64,000 bases of DNA from Lentilactobacillus parafarraginis DSM 18390 = JCM 14109 (lineage in GTDB: Bacteria > Bacillota > Bacilli > Lactobacillales > Lactobacillaceae): NCBI RefSeq assembly GCF_001435895.1, contig NZ_AZFZ01000008.1, positions 1-64,000 of the forward strand, read 5' to 3'. Both the position numbers and the translations under genes were made by a program. Position 1 is the first letter of the stretch. The number at the start of each line of letters is the position of its first letter. A model generated the notes under the pieces. The model did no database searches. It had not been told where the DNA came from and saw nothing but the letters and a program-made list of their open reading frames with translations. Below, piece by piece: positions 40,330 through 50,435 of the stretch.

Positions 40330-41148
40330 TTAATTAAAGATTTTTTCCAAATAGTTTCCCGGCTTGGAAATAACCGTGTCATTTTCAGCGTCCACCCGCA
40401 TTAAGGACGTATAATCCTTAACTGCTCGGCCGCCAGGCGCAGTGCTTTCAGCAACCACCCCAACGCCGATTAAATTCGCGTCAAATTCGTCAACCATAGA
40501 CATCATGCCGCCAATGGTGCCGCCACCGCGCATATAGTCATCCACGATCAGAACGTTTGAGTCGGGTTTTAAGCTTCGTTTTGACAAAGACATTTTTTCA
40601 ATCCGTGTCGAAGAGCCAGAAACATAGTTGACGTTAACGGTTGATCCCTCAGTGATTTCGGTGTCATGGCGAACAATGACGAATGGCACGTTTAAAAAGT
40701 CGGCGACGCTCTGGGCGATCGGTACGCCCTTTGTCGCGATTGTCATGACAGCGTCAACGTCTTGATTTAAATACTGGGTCGCAAAGATCCGGCCAATTTG
40801 ACGCAGCGTTGCTGGATTACCAAGCAAATCGGACATATAGACGTATCCTCCCGGCAGATACCGGGTATTTGATGACATCTGGTTAATCAGCGTTTCCACC
40901 ACCTGGTTAGCCTCTTCTTTCAAGATGTAAGGCAAAAAGCGGGTTCCCCCGGCTGCTCCTGGAATGGTTTCCAGCAGCCCAGTCCCCCGCGCTTGGAATG
41001 TTCGTTTTAATATCGTTAAATCTTCGCTAATTGATGACTTTGCAGAATCATACCGTTCCGCAAAAAATGTTAAGGGCACTAGCGTATGCGGGCGCTCCAA
41101 CAAATATCTGGTCATATCGATCAGTCGATCACTTCTTCGTACTTTCAA
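40330..41148 (-). CDS. purR: Purine operon regulator PurR
   Basis: PRPP-sensing regulator of purine genes, 272 residues. It has an N-terminal winged helix (RSDRLIDMTRYLLERPHTLV) and a phosphoribosyltransferase-like domain with NVLIVDDYMRGGGTIGGM near 200. The start is a TTG at 41148, with GAGGTG six bases upstream, giving MKVRRSDR; the ATG eight codons earlier would sit before that site. A PurBox in its own promoter suggests autoregulation. purR-glmU-prs is the Bacillus order. Confidence 0.95.
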   Translation of the reverse strand: MKVRRSDRLIDMTRYLLERPHTLVPLTFFAERYDSAKSSISEDLTILKRTFQARGTGLLETIPGAAGGTRFLPYILKEEANQVVETLINQMSSNTRYLPGGYVYMSDLLGNPATLRQIGRIFATQYLNQDVDAVMTIATKGVPIAQSVADFLNVPFVIVRHDTEITEGSTVNVNYVSGSSTRIEKMSLSKRSLKPDSNVLIVDDYMRGGGTIGGMMSMVDEFDANLIGVGVVAESTAPGGRAVKDYTSLMRVDAENDTVISKPGNYLEKIFN

Positions 41149-41187
41149 TTCTCCCACCTCTGGTTTATGCATTATCTATTTGATTTT

Positions 41188-41206
41188 ATCATAAATGTTC
41201 GGATTT
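41188..41206 (-). promoter_or_regulatory. purR promoter with PurBox
   Basis: The minus strand reads AAATCCGAACATT (41194-41206), a full match to the PurBox AWWWCCGAACWWT, directly followed by TATGAT (41188-41193), a -10 hexamer. Only one clear box is visible; Bacillus operators usually have two inverted boxes. Confidence 0.75.
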
Positions 41207-41255
41207 TGGGGAATTTTACGAAAATCACATCAATTTCTTAGGATTTATTGGCCGA

Positions 41256-42059
41256 TTACTCGGTTTGACTCCGTAAATAATTATACCCTAATGACAGCGC
41301 GTAAATCGCGGCCTCAATGGTGGCGATAAAGAATGTCACCGGCCAGTTGGTCACATACCCCAAGTAAAGGCCAAACCAAACCCCAAACAGGGCAAACCCA
41401 ATTCCCAGCCCCATCATTTTAATGACGGTGTGCGTGAAATACTTGGCGCTGGCAGCTGGCAGCGTCAGCAACACAAAGATCAGCAGTGAGCCGACAATTT
41501 GGGCGGCAACACTGACACTAAAGGCCAAAATGATCAGAAAAATAATTGAAATTGTGGCACTGTGCACATGGTTGGTTTGTGCGCCGACCGGATCAAACGA
41601 ATCATCCTTGAGATTTCGAAATATCACTAACAGAATTAACAGCACAATGACTGACAAAATCACCATTTGCAACACATCTTGGCGGCTGATACCAATGACG
41701 CTGCCGAACAATATATTTGTCGCGTAACTGGAATTCTTATTTGAAAGTGATAGAAATAAAATCCCCAACCCAATAAAGAAGCCAGAAATTGCACTAATCA
41801 CGGCTTCCCGTCTGGATTGAACCCGTCCGCTTAATTTACCAACCAAAATTGAACTAATTGTGGTAAACGTCAGCATACCATTTAACGGCGTCCAGCCAAC
41901 AAAAATGCCAAATGCCGCACCAGCGAAGCCAATTTCAGACAACGAGTGGGTCATAAAGGGCATGTTTCTGGCAATGACAAAAACACCCATGATTCCACTA
42001 ACGATGGCAATTAATGTTCCCGCCAAGTAAGCATTTTGCATGAATTCAAAACTAAACAT
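41256..42059 (-). CDS. znuB: Metal ABC transporter permease, ZnuB-like
   Basis: A 267-residue permease of the ABC-3 family (zinc/manganese importers), with about eight membrane segments. The family loop MTHSLSEIGFAGAAFG is present near residue 36. The start at 42059 has GGAGG six bases upstream and overlaps the end of the ATPase gene by eight bases. No substrate-binding lipoprotein gene is adjacent; it must lie elsewhere. Zinc is favoured over manganese by the Zur-like box upstream. Confidence 0.85.
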   Translation of the reverse strand: MFSFEFMQNAYLAGTLIAIVSGIMGVFVIARNMPFMTHSLSEIGFAGAAFGIFVGWTPLNGMLTFTTISSILVGKLSGRVQSRREAVISAISGFFIGLGILFLSLSNKNSSYATNILFGSVIGISRQDVLQMVILSVIVLLILLVIFRNLKDDSFDPVGAQTNHVHSATISIIFLIILAFSVSVAAQIVGSLLIFVLLTLPAASAKYFTHTVIKMMGLGIGFALFGVWFGLYLGYVTNWPVTFFIATIEAAIYALSLGYNYLRSQTE

Positions 42060-42735
42060 ACAAGCCCTCCTCTGCCCCTTCTGGTAGATCCTGGATTTTG
42101 CCAGTTTCATAGTGATCTTTCTGTAACCACAGATAGTGCTTAGGGTACTCGCGAATCAATTGCATGTCGTGGGAAACAAACAAAATTGTCAATCCTAACT
42201 GATTGTTCAGTCTCAGCACCACGTCCAATAACTCCTTTTTCGTGCTGGGATCCAGGCTAGCGGTTGATTCATCCAGAATCAACAGGTCTGGATGGTTAAT
42301 CAGGGCTTGGGCCAAATAGGCCTTTTGTTTCTCACCGCCTGAGGCCAATCCCAGCGGTCGATCGGCAATTTCGGTAAGGCCGACACTTTTCATCACTTCA
42401 TTAACCCGGTTTTTTTCCTTACCAGAGAGCCACGGAAGTTTCAAGCCAGTGAAGCTAAGCCCAATAAAATCGCGAATTGATAAGGGATACTCAACGTCAA
42501 TATTTCGAAATTGGGGAACGTAGCCAATTTTAAGCCCCGGCGCCAAACGAATGTGGCCGCCAGAGGGCCGCAGCTGTTTCAAGATCAATCGAACAAGGGT
42601 GGTCTTTCCGACCCCGTTTTCACCAATAACGCCTAAGAAATCACCCCGGTGAAGCTGGAAGCTTAGATCTGATAGGACCTGGTGATTCGGAAAGCTCAAC
42701 GATAAGTTTTCACAAGAGATTAAAATATCACTCAA
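42052..42735 (-). CDS. znuC: Metal ABC transporter ATP-binding protein, ZnuC-like
   Basis: A 227-residue ABC ATPase with Walker A GENGVGKTTLV, signature LASGGEKQKAYLAQAL, Walker B LLILDEST and the switch His in FVSHDM. The start is a TTG at 42735, eight bases after GGAGG; an upstream ATG belongs to the leader. It is first in an operon with znuB. The metal is inferred from family and box. Confidence 0.85.
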   Translation of the reverse strand: MSDILISCENLSLSFPNHQVLSDLSFQLHRGDFLGVIGENGVGKTTLVRLILKQLRPSGGHIRLAPGLKIGYVPQFRNIDVEYPLSIRDFIGLSFTGLKLPWLSGKEKNRVNEVMKSVGLTEIADRPLGLASGGEKQKAYLAQALINHPDLLILDESTASLDPSTKKELLDVVLRLNNQLGLTILFVSHDMQLIREYPKHYLWLQKDHYETGKIQDLPEGAEEGLYV

Positions 42736-42759
42736 AACTGCTACCTCCAAAATGTAAAA

Positions 42760-42778
42760 AGTAATTATTACTATTATA
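42760..42778 (-). promoter_or_regulatory. znuCB promoter with Zur-like box
   Basis: The minus strand has TATAAT (42773-42778) directly followed by the perfect 6-1-6 palindrome AGTAATAATTACT (42760-42772), whose core GTAATNATTAC is that of the Bacillus Zur box. Eight of nine positions pair in the extended 9-1-9 arms. It covers the expected transcription start, suiting repression. Confidence 0.7.
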
Positions 42779-42804
42779 CCTTAAATGAGTCCGGATTTGA
42801 TTGC

Positions 42805-42862
42805 AATCCAAAACAAAAGAAAAAGAATTGCTTAAACAAAATTTAGAGTTTTTAAGCAATTC
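42805..42862 (-). terminator. Terminator after ispE
   Basis: Perfect 11-bp minus-strand stem GAATTGCTTAA/TTAAGCAATTC (42852-42862 with 42825-42835) and a following T-rich tail. Confidence 0.85.
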
Positions 42863-42876
42863 AGTGTTTAATTTGC

Positions 42877-43746
42877 CTATGATTGATGAATCCGTTCACA
42901 AGCGACCTGCGTCAGGTACACCTCATTGCAGAAGCCTGACAGACTGTTATATACCCGTTTTGCCCGCGATTCGGTGCGACAAATGCCAAAAACGGTGGGC
43001 CCGCTCCCACTCATTTGTGACCCGTCACAGCCGTACTTCAACAACCGCTGCTTTAGGGTCAAAATCTGAGGATGCTCGGCCATTGAAATTGCCTCGAGCG
43101 CATTACCTAAGTTTGTCACAATTTTCGTGTAATCCTGTTCGGCAATTCCCCTTAATAGTTCGTCGGTGCGCGGGTGACTGATTGGCGTTTTCAAAAGTTT
43201 TCGCAGCACCCGGGGCGTCGAAACGCTGACGTTGGGCTTAGCCAGCACAAACCACATTTTCGGCAATTTTTGCAGCGGGGTAATCACCTCACCCCGGCCA
43301 CTTACCAACGCCGTGTCGCCATAAATACAATATGGCACGTCAGAATCCACGGCAAGGCCCATCTTCGCCAGCTGGTCCAACGAGAGATGAGTTTCGAAAA
43401 TATCATTGAGCGCCCGAAAAACCGCGGCCGCGTCTGATGAACCGCCACCCAATCCGGCAGCCACCGGAATATGCTTCTCGATTGAGATTACAAGCCCGGT
43501 GTCAATCCCCGTTTTTTCCAAAAAGATTTCAGCGGCTTTATACGCTAAATTGCGGCTATCCCCTGGTAAAAAACCACTGTCAGAAGTCACCTTGATGGTG
43601 TTTGACGAATTGGTTTCAATCTGCACAAAGTCGCTAAGGCCAATTGACGTCATCACCATCCGCCATTCAATCGTGCCATCAGAGTGGGTAAAGGGCGCGT
43701 CCAAACTCAGATTTAGTTTTGCAGGTGCTCGGACAATCAGTTTCAC
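42877..43746 (-). CDS. ispE: 4-diphosphocytidyl-2-C-methylerythritol kinase, IspE homologue
   Basis: GHMP kinase of 289 residues with the ATP loop PVAAGLGGGSSDAAA near 93 and the N-terminal RAPAKLNLSLD. In the MEP isoprenoid pathway it phosphorylates CDP-methylerythritol, yet this genome also encodes HMG-CoA reductase. Lactobacilli with the mevalonate pathway often keep this gene alone, so its physiological job is open. The start is a GTG at 43746 six bases after GAGGGG. It lies behind veg, as in Bacillus. Confidence 0.88.
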   Translation of the reverse strand: MKLIVRAPAKLNLSLDAPFTHSDGTIEWRMVMTSIGLSDFVQIETNSSNTIKVTSDSGFLPGDSRNLAYKAAEIFLEKTGIDTGLVISIEKHIPVAAGLGGGSSDAAAVFRALNDIFETHLSLDQLAKMGLAVDSDVPYCIYGDTALVSGRGEVITPLQKLPKMWFVLAKPNVSVSTPRVLRKLLKTPISHPRTDELLRGIAEQDYTKIVTNLGNALEAISMAEHPQILTLKQRLLKYGCDGSQMSGSGPTVFGICRTESRAKRVYNSLSGFCNEVYLTQVACERIHQS

Positions 43747-43875
43747 TCTAAACCCCTCTTCCACCGCTGCTTCTTATCAAAGTAAGCGGCCGGGCAATGC
43801 CAACAGCCCATTTTGCTGTGAAGCCCGCTGATATTTTCGAAACGTCACTTTCGTTCAAGATAAATTAATAACAAA

Positions 43876-43904
43876 ATTATACTAAATAATTACCCAATTG
43901 TCAG
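43876..43904 (-). promoter_or_regulatory. Promoter of ispE
   Basis: Minus-strand CTGACA (43899-43904), a 17-bp spacer and TATAAT (43876-43881). The leader would be about 120 bases and can form hairpins. Confidence 0.85.
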
Positions 43905-43931
43905 GTGTTGGTGAATAATCACCAAAAAAAT

Positions 43932-43956
43932 AAAAAAGGGCCTAGAAAAAAAGGCC
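43932..43956 (-). terminator. Terminator after veg
   Basis: Minus-strand GGCCT/AGGCC stem (43952-43956 with 43939-43943), a loop of eight, then CTTTTTTATTTTTTT. Confidence 0.7.
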
Positions 43957-44005
43957 AAACGCAACTTCAAATTGCATCCGTCCCCCTAGACAATCGGTAT
44001 TCACA

Positions 44006-44254
44006 TTAATCGACTTGCTCGTCATCAAAATTCACTGCAATATTCTTCGTTAAAATATCCGTATAACTGTACGAAACCCGCTCGAAACTGGATTTACCGG
44101 GATCAAGCTCCACAATGAAAACAGCTGGGAATGTTTCCCTCAAAATTCCGTGCCGTTTGGTCGTTTTACGACGACCAATTTGAGAAGTAACAAGAACATG
44201 CTGACCAATATGATCGTCCATCCTGTGTTTGATCACAGACAAAGTAATTGGCAT
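44006..44254 (-). CDS. veg: Veg protein
   Basis: An 82-residue conserved protein of Bacillota, starting MPITLSVIKHRMDDHIGQHV with the typical GRRKTTKRHGILRETFPAVF core. In Bacillus subtilis Veg stimulates biofilm formation and has an RNA-binding-like barrel; the exact mechanism is unsettled. GAGGTGAG precedes the ATG at 44254. Two perfectly spaced promoters in tandem suggest very high expression, as known for Bacillus veg. It lies between ksgA and ispE. Confidence 0.92.
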   Translation of the reverse strand: MPITLSVIKHRMDDHIGQHVLVTSQIGRRKTTKRHGILRETFPAVFIVELDPGKSSFERVSYSYTDILTKNIAVNFDDEQVD

Positions 44255-44276
44255 GCGTCTCACCTCACGATAAGGC

Positions 44277-44305
44277 ATTATACCATAAAAGTAATAAAAC
44301 CGCAA
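44277..44305 (-). promoter_or_regulatory. veg promoter P2
   Basis: Minus-strand TTGCGG (44300-44305), 17 bp, TATAAT (44277-44282). Confidence 0.8.
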
Positions 44306-44334
44306 ATTATATCACAAATCACTTTATCTGACAA
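44306..44334 (-). promoter_or_regulatory. veg promoter P1
   Basis: Minus-strand TTGTCA (44329-44334), 17 bp, TATAAT (44306-44311). Its -10 directly abuts the -35 of P2. Confidence 0.85.
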
Positions 44335-44356
44335 CCAAAAATTGGTCTTTTATCAA

Positions 44357-45244
44357 CTAAATTAAGTCACCTTCATGAAACGCATTAGTAAGGGCAACGA
44401 ACTGGTCAACGCGCAGTTGTTCCGGTCGATTTGCCGCCCGAATCCCTAATTGATCCAGCGTTGTTTGGATTTGTTCCTTCACGTCAGCGTCCTTACCAAA
44501 AATCCCCAGCAAATTATTCCAAAGTGTCTTACGCTGATGCATGAAACATCCCCGAACAAAGCCAACAAATTTTTTGCGATCAAATGGTTCAACGCCCATA
44601 TTCTTCTTCGGGGTTAACTTTACGATAGCAGAATCGACCTTTGGCTGGGGAATAAAAGCCGTTTTGGGAACGGTAAACGCAATGTCAACGTTATTTTGCT
44701 GCTGAACAATCACTGAGAGTGATCCGTATGGCTTGGTTCCGGGTTTTGCATCCAGTCGATCGGCCACTTCCTTTTGCATCATCACAACAATCGCAACAAA
44801 CGCCACCGGATTAGCCAATAAGTCCATCACAATTGGCGTTGTAATGTAGTACGGTAAATTCGCAACTACCTTGAGGGGATGGCTAGCCTTGAATTTTGAT
44901 TCGACGATTTCCGGCAAATTCGCCTTTAAAATATCCTGATTCACAATCTCAACATTGTCGTACGGCGCCAGCGTTTCGGCCAACACCGGTAACAGGTTTT
45001 GGTCAATTTCAAATCCCAACACCCGGTTGGCAGCCTTCGCCAATTGCTCGGTCAACCCGCCGATCCCCGGGCCGATTTCAATCACATTGTCATTTCTGGT
45101 AAGGTCAGCGGCTTCAACAATCTTTTTTAAGATATTTAAATCCGTCAAAAAATTCTGGCCAAGGCTCTTTTTCGCCGATAAATGGTACCGGTTTAAAATT
45201 GCCTGAGTCCGAGTCGGTGACGCGATTTCTGGATAATCATTCAT
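44357..45244 (-). CDS. ksgA: 16S rRNA dimethyladenosine transferase
   Basis: Dimethylates the two adjacent adenosines near the 3' end of 16S rRNA. The 295-residue protein has [11 protein letters not shown], the SAM motif [15 protein letters not shown] and [12 protein letters not shown] with the catalytic NLPY. The start at 45244 overlaps the rnmV stop by eight bases. Position after rnmV matches Bacillus. Confidence 0.97.
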   Translation of the reverse strand: MNDYPEIASPTRTQAILNRYHLSAKKSLGQNFLTDLNILKKIVEAADLTRNDNVIEIGPGIGGLTEQLAKAANRVLGFEIDQNLLPVLAETLAPYDNVEIVNQDILKANLPEIVESKFKASHPLKVVANLPYYITTPIVMDLLANPVAFVAIVVMMQKEVADRLDAKPGTKPYGSLSVIVQQQNNVDIAFTVPKTAFIPQPKVDSAIVKLTPKKNMGVEPFDRKKFVGFVRGCFMHQRKTLWNNLLGIFGKDADVKEQIQTTLDQLGIRAANRPEQLRVDQFVALTNAFHEGDLI

Positions 45245-45803
45245 GATCAACATCTCCATCAATTTTCTTTACAGCAGCTTGAAACTGATCCTTGGTGATG
45301 CCAAACATCCGCAACCGGTGCTGAAGCTGCTTGCCATTCACATAACCAATTCCTAATAATTCTCCCAATTGCTCGCGCCGCCGCTTCGCATCTGGATTTC
45401 CCATTAGACCGTTTTCCATCAGGGTGTCGCGACTAATTAATTCTTCGGCATCATCATCTTCAGTATAGACGTGGCGAAGAGCCTCTTGAATTGCGGCAAC
45501 ACTCGCATGCTCGACGCCCAGTGACCCCTCGGAACGTCTTGGGACCCCCTGCTTCTTGGTGATAAAGGCGTGCTTGGCATTGGGAACTTCTGCCGAAATT
45601 GCCTTGCGAATTTTCTCACCAGAAAAATCGGGATCGGTGAACACGATAATTCCCCGAGTTTTTGCTAATTGCTTGATGAGCGTCATGGTTTCTTCGGGAA
45701 TCGCCGACCCCCTAGTTTCAATGGTGTCAGCATCAACCGCTCTTAAAAGCTGTTTGGTGTCGTCCTTACCTTCAACGACGATCACTTCTTTAATCTTTTT
45801 CAT
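45237..45803 (-). CDS. rnmV: Ribonuclease M5
   Basis: Toprim endonuclease that matures 5S rRNA. The 188-residue protein has the toprim glutamate in [12 protein letters not shown] and DxD in [15 protein letters not shown]. It starts one base after tatD and overlaps ksgA, so tatD-rnmV-ksgA is one operon. Confidence 0.96.
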   Translation of the reverse strand: MKKIKEVIVVEGKDDTKQLLRAVDADTIETRGSAIPEETMTLIKQLAKTRGIIVFTDPDFSGEKIRKAISAEVPNAKHAFITKKQGVPRRSEGSLGVEHASVAAIQEALRHVYTEDDDAEELISRDTLMENGLMGNPDAKRRREQLGELLGIGYVNGKQLQHRLRMFGITKDQFQAAVKKIDGDVDHE

Positions 45804-46577
45804 TTAATCCTCAATTCCAAATAATTTCAGGGCGTTGCGATAGGTATTGGCCGCAATCACGTCCGGATTCACATCACAAAACCGCGCCAGCGCCTCAACC
45901 GTGTAAAGCGTATAAGCGGGTTCGTTCTGCCTGCCGCGCAAGGGTTCGGGTGCCAAATACGGGGCATCAGTTTCCACCAGCATGCTGTCAAACGGCGTGT
46001 TGACAACGGCCTCATGGACTTCCTTAGTCTTCTTAAATGACGCAACCCCGCTGTAGGATACCAGCATGCCCAAGTCCAAAAACTTTTTTAACCACTCACT
46101 GTCACCGTTAAAACTGTGCATCACGCCACGAATGTCGCGAACATCCATGTCTTTTAAAATCGCGTAGGTGTCCTCAAACGCGTCCCGATTATGAACCGAT
46201 ATCGGTAGGTGTAACTGCTTGGCAATATCAATCTGCTTGGCAAACACGCGCTTTTGAACTGCCCGCGGTGACGTTGTCTGATGGTAATCCAGACCAATTT
46301 CTCCGAGCGCAATCACCTTTGGCCGCTGGAGCTGCTCAATTAGTAATGCTTCTTGGTCATCATGAAAATGAATCGAATCTTCTGGATGCCAGCCAATAAT
46401 TGAGTACATATTATCATACTGGGCAGCCAGCGCTAACGAGCGGTCGTTCAACACCTGATTGGAGCCAACGTTAGCTAGCTTAACGACGCCCAGCTGTTTG
46501 GCGTGGCGGTTATAGTGATCGGCTTCAGGGTAGAGGTGATCATCATTTAAATGTGTGTGTGAATCAAAAATTTTCAT
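45804..46577 (-). CDS. tatD: TatD-family metal-dependent hydrolase
   Basis: A 257-residue TIM-barrel metallo-hydrolase of the TatD/YabD type, with the DSHTHLND metal site at the N terminus, ALGEIGLDYH and ETDAPYLAPEP near the C terminus. TatD proteins have DNase or exonuclease activity. The start at 46577 begins MKIFDSHTHL; five in-frame upstream codons lack a site. It follows metG, as in Bacillus. Confidence 0.94.
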   Translation of the reverse strand: MKIFDSHTHLNDDHLYPEADHYNRHAKQLGVVKLANVGSNQVLNDRSLALAAQYDNMYSIIGWHPEDSIHFHDDQEALLIEQLQRPKVIALGEIGLDYHQTTSPRAVQKRVFAKQIDIAKQLHLPISVHNRDAFEDTYAILKDMDVRDIRGVMHSFNGDSEWLKKFLDLGMLVSYSGVASFKKTKEVHEAVVNTPFDSMLVETDAPYLAPEPLRGRQNEPAYTLYTVEALARFCDVNPDVIAANTYRNALKLFGIED

Positions 46578-46612
46578 TCGTGTTTTCCTCACTGTCAGTC
46601 ACCCCGGATAAC

Positions 46613-46660
46613 AAAAAACGGACTGGATTCTTCTCACTTGAAAAATGAGAAATTCAGCCC
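46613..46660 (-). terminator. Terminator after metG
   Basis: Minus-strand imperfect hairpin with GGGCTG/CAGTCC outer and TCTCA/TGAGA inner pairs, then GTTTTTTG. Confidence 0.75.
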
Positions 46661-46668
46661 ATTGATTG

Positions 46669-48783
<2,115 letters not shown>

Positions 48784-48816
48784 TTATTTTGCCGGAACCG
48801 TTATTTACCAACCATC

Positions 48817-49665
48817 TTAAAATAAGTCAAGCTGCAGGGGGGAAAGATCATTAAATGACAGCCCCAGCAGTTTTTGCAGCTCCAAAGCGTTGTCAGCCGC
48901 ATCCCGACCGGCATTATTATTGAAGATCACGCAAACTTCCCGACTGCTCTTTTGCAGATTTAAAACCGTTTCTTTAAAACTAACCAGTTCATCGTGGGAG
49001 TAGCGATATAGGGTTCGCTTCCCCCGCCAATCCCCCGTCGTGTCGGTCCACCCCTTAACGTTTCGGCCATGCAGTCGGAGCATACACAAATCCGGATTCG
49101 TCGCAATTGGCTCAAACGGCACGCCCATGTTGGTGGTATGCGGTTCGTCGACGACCACCATTCCCAGACCCAATTCCTTGAGAAAACCGGCCACGTCACG
49201 GGTAATCTCCTTGCCATACCACGAAGGATTGCGAAACTCAATGGCAACCGGATACCCGGCCATCAAGAGACTGATCCGTCGAAGGTATTCGATCGTCGCC
49301 ACCTTTCTTGCAAAATACGGTGGAAATTGAAACAGGACCGCTTTCAACTGGCCGGCAGCCATAAGCGGGGAAACGGCCCGCTTATATTCATTGAACACCG
49401 CCAGCCGTTGTTCGTTTCCGACCGGATCCCCGCTTCCCTGATCGTGCATGGTCATGACCTGGTTGGCTTTCAGGATGAACTGGAAACCGTCAGGAACCTG
49501 CTGCTGCCAATGGGTAATCACGTCAACCTTAGGCACCGCATAGAAGGGCGTATCAAGTTCGACAACCGGGAAATGGGCGCTGTACTCGGTCAGCCGCACT
49601 TTTCGTTTGGCGTGATCGATCAATGCCGGATGCTCTGAAAACGTCGTTAATCCAATTGTAATCAC
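48817..49665 (-). CDS. DUF72 TIM-barrel protein
   Basis: A 282-residue protein of the DUF72/YecE family, a TIM barrel of unknown function. Family signs are MITIGLTTFSEHPAL at the N terminus, FQFILKANQVMT, VLFQFPPYF, AIEFRNPSWY and the end pattern VIFNNNAGRDAADNA. The start is a GTG at 49665, seven bases after AGGGGG. It follows sir2 by 28 bp, at the end of the mvaA group. Confidence 0.85.
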   Translation of the reverse strand: MITIGLTTFSEHPALIDHAKRKVRLTEYSAHFPVVELDTPFYAVPKVDVITHWQQQVPDGFQFILKANQVMTMHDQGSGDPVGNEQRLAVFNEYKRAVSPLMAAGQLKAVLFQFPPYFARKVATIEYLRRISLLMAGYPVAIEFRNPSWYGKEITRDVAGFLKELGLGMVVVDEPHTTNMGVPFEPIATNPDLCMLRLHGRNVKGWTDTTGDWRGKRTLYRYSHDELVSFKETVLNLQKSSREVCVIFNNNAGRDAADNALELQKLLGLSFNDLSPLQLDLF

Positions 49666-49693
49666 CCTGCTGCCCCCTGACATCATCGGTTGT

Positions 49694-50410
49694 CTAAGCG
49701 TTAACCTTAAGATCCTTAAAGAAGTCAACCGCATTTTCTTTAATCATTGTAAACGGAAATGAGAAGCTAAGCTGTTCTTCGTTAACTGCTAATACCTTCG
49801 CGTTTGCTGATCGATAGTCAATTAAGCCGGCAAACGGATAAACCCGCATTGACGTGCCAACAATCACGATCAAATCAGCATCCGAAACGGCTTTAACGCT
49901 TTGTGAAATGGCGCTTGGATTGAGCCCTTCACCATACAGCACAATGTCCGGACGCAGTACGCCACCGCAATTACGATGATACATACTCTTCAAATACTCC
50001 CGGTAATCCACCTTTTTCCGGCACTTCTGGCAATATACGTTGTATAAGTTCCCGTGAAATTCAACCAGATTTTTGGTGTTGGCCTTTCGGTACAAACTGT
50101 CAATATTTTGCGTCACAACCATCGCATCCCGCTTTTGGGTAAACTCAGCCTGACGCTCATGAATGACGTTTGGCTTGGCATCCGGATAATACATATTCGA
50201 CTTTTCGTATTCATAAAATACTTTCGGCTCATCGTGCAGGCAGTCAGTACTCAAATAGTATTCAGCCGGTTTGTCGGTTTTATCATTGGTATACAAACCG
50301 TTTTTCGACCGGTAATCCGGAATCCCGGAAGCTGTTGAAACCCCGGCTCCCGTTAGAAAGACAATCTTTTTGGCATCATCAAATTGTTCCTGAATCTTTG
50401 AATCAATCAT
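49694..50410 (-). CDS. SIR2-family NAD-dependent deacylase
   Basis: Removes acyl groups from lysine with NAD+. The 238-residue protein has TGAGVSTASGIPDYR, TQNIDSLYRKA, the catalytic His in EFHGNLY, and the end part VGTSMRVYPFAGL. The zinc ligands read CQKC and then HRNCGG, so one of the usual four cysteines is replaced by histidine (HxxC). It is a sirtuin of the macro-domain-free type. It lies between the HELLH protein and the DUF72 gene. Confidence 0.9.
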   Translation of the reverse strand: MIDSKIQEQFDDAKKIVFLTGAGVSTASGIPDYRSKNGLYTNDKTDKPAEYYLSTDCLHDEPKVFYEYEKSNMYYPDAKPNVIHERQAEFTQKRDAMVVTQNIDSLYRKANTKNLVEFHGNLYNVYCQKCRKKVDYREYLKSMYHRNCGGVLRPDIVLYGEGLNPSAISQSVKAVSDADLIVIVGTSMRVYPFAGLIDYRSANAKVLAVNEEQLSFSFPFTMIKENAVDFFKDLKVNA

Positions 50411-50435
50411 TTGTCAGCCACCTCTCCTTAATCAA

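Noticed and set aside
49069-49638. 189-codon open frame antisense to the DUF72 gene, and similar ones opposite metG and trpS
   Set aside because: Same reason; no family features and no independent promoter.
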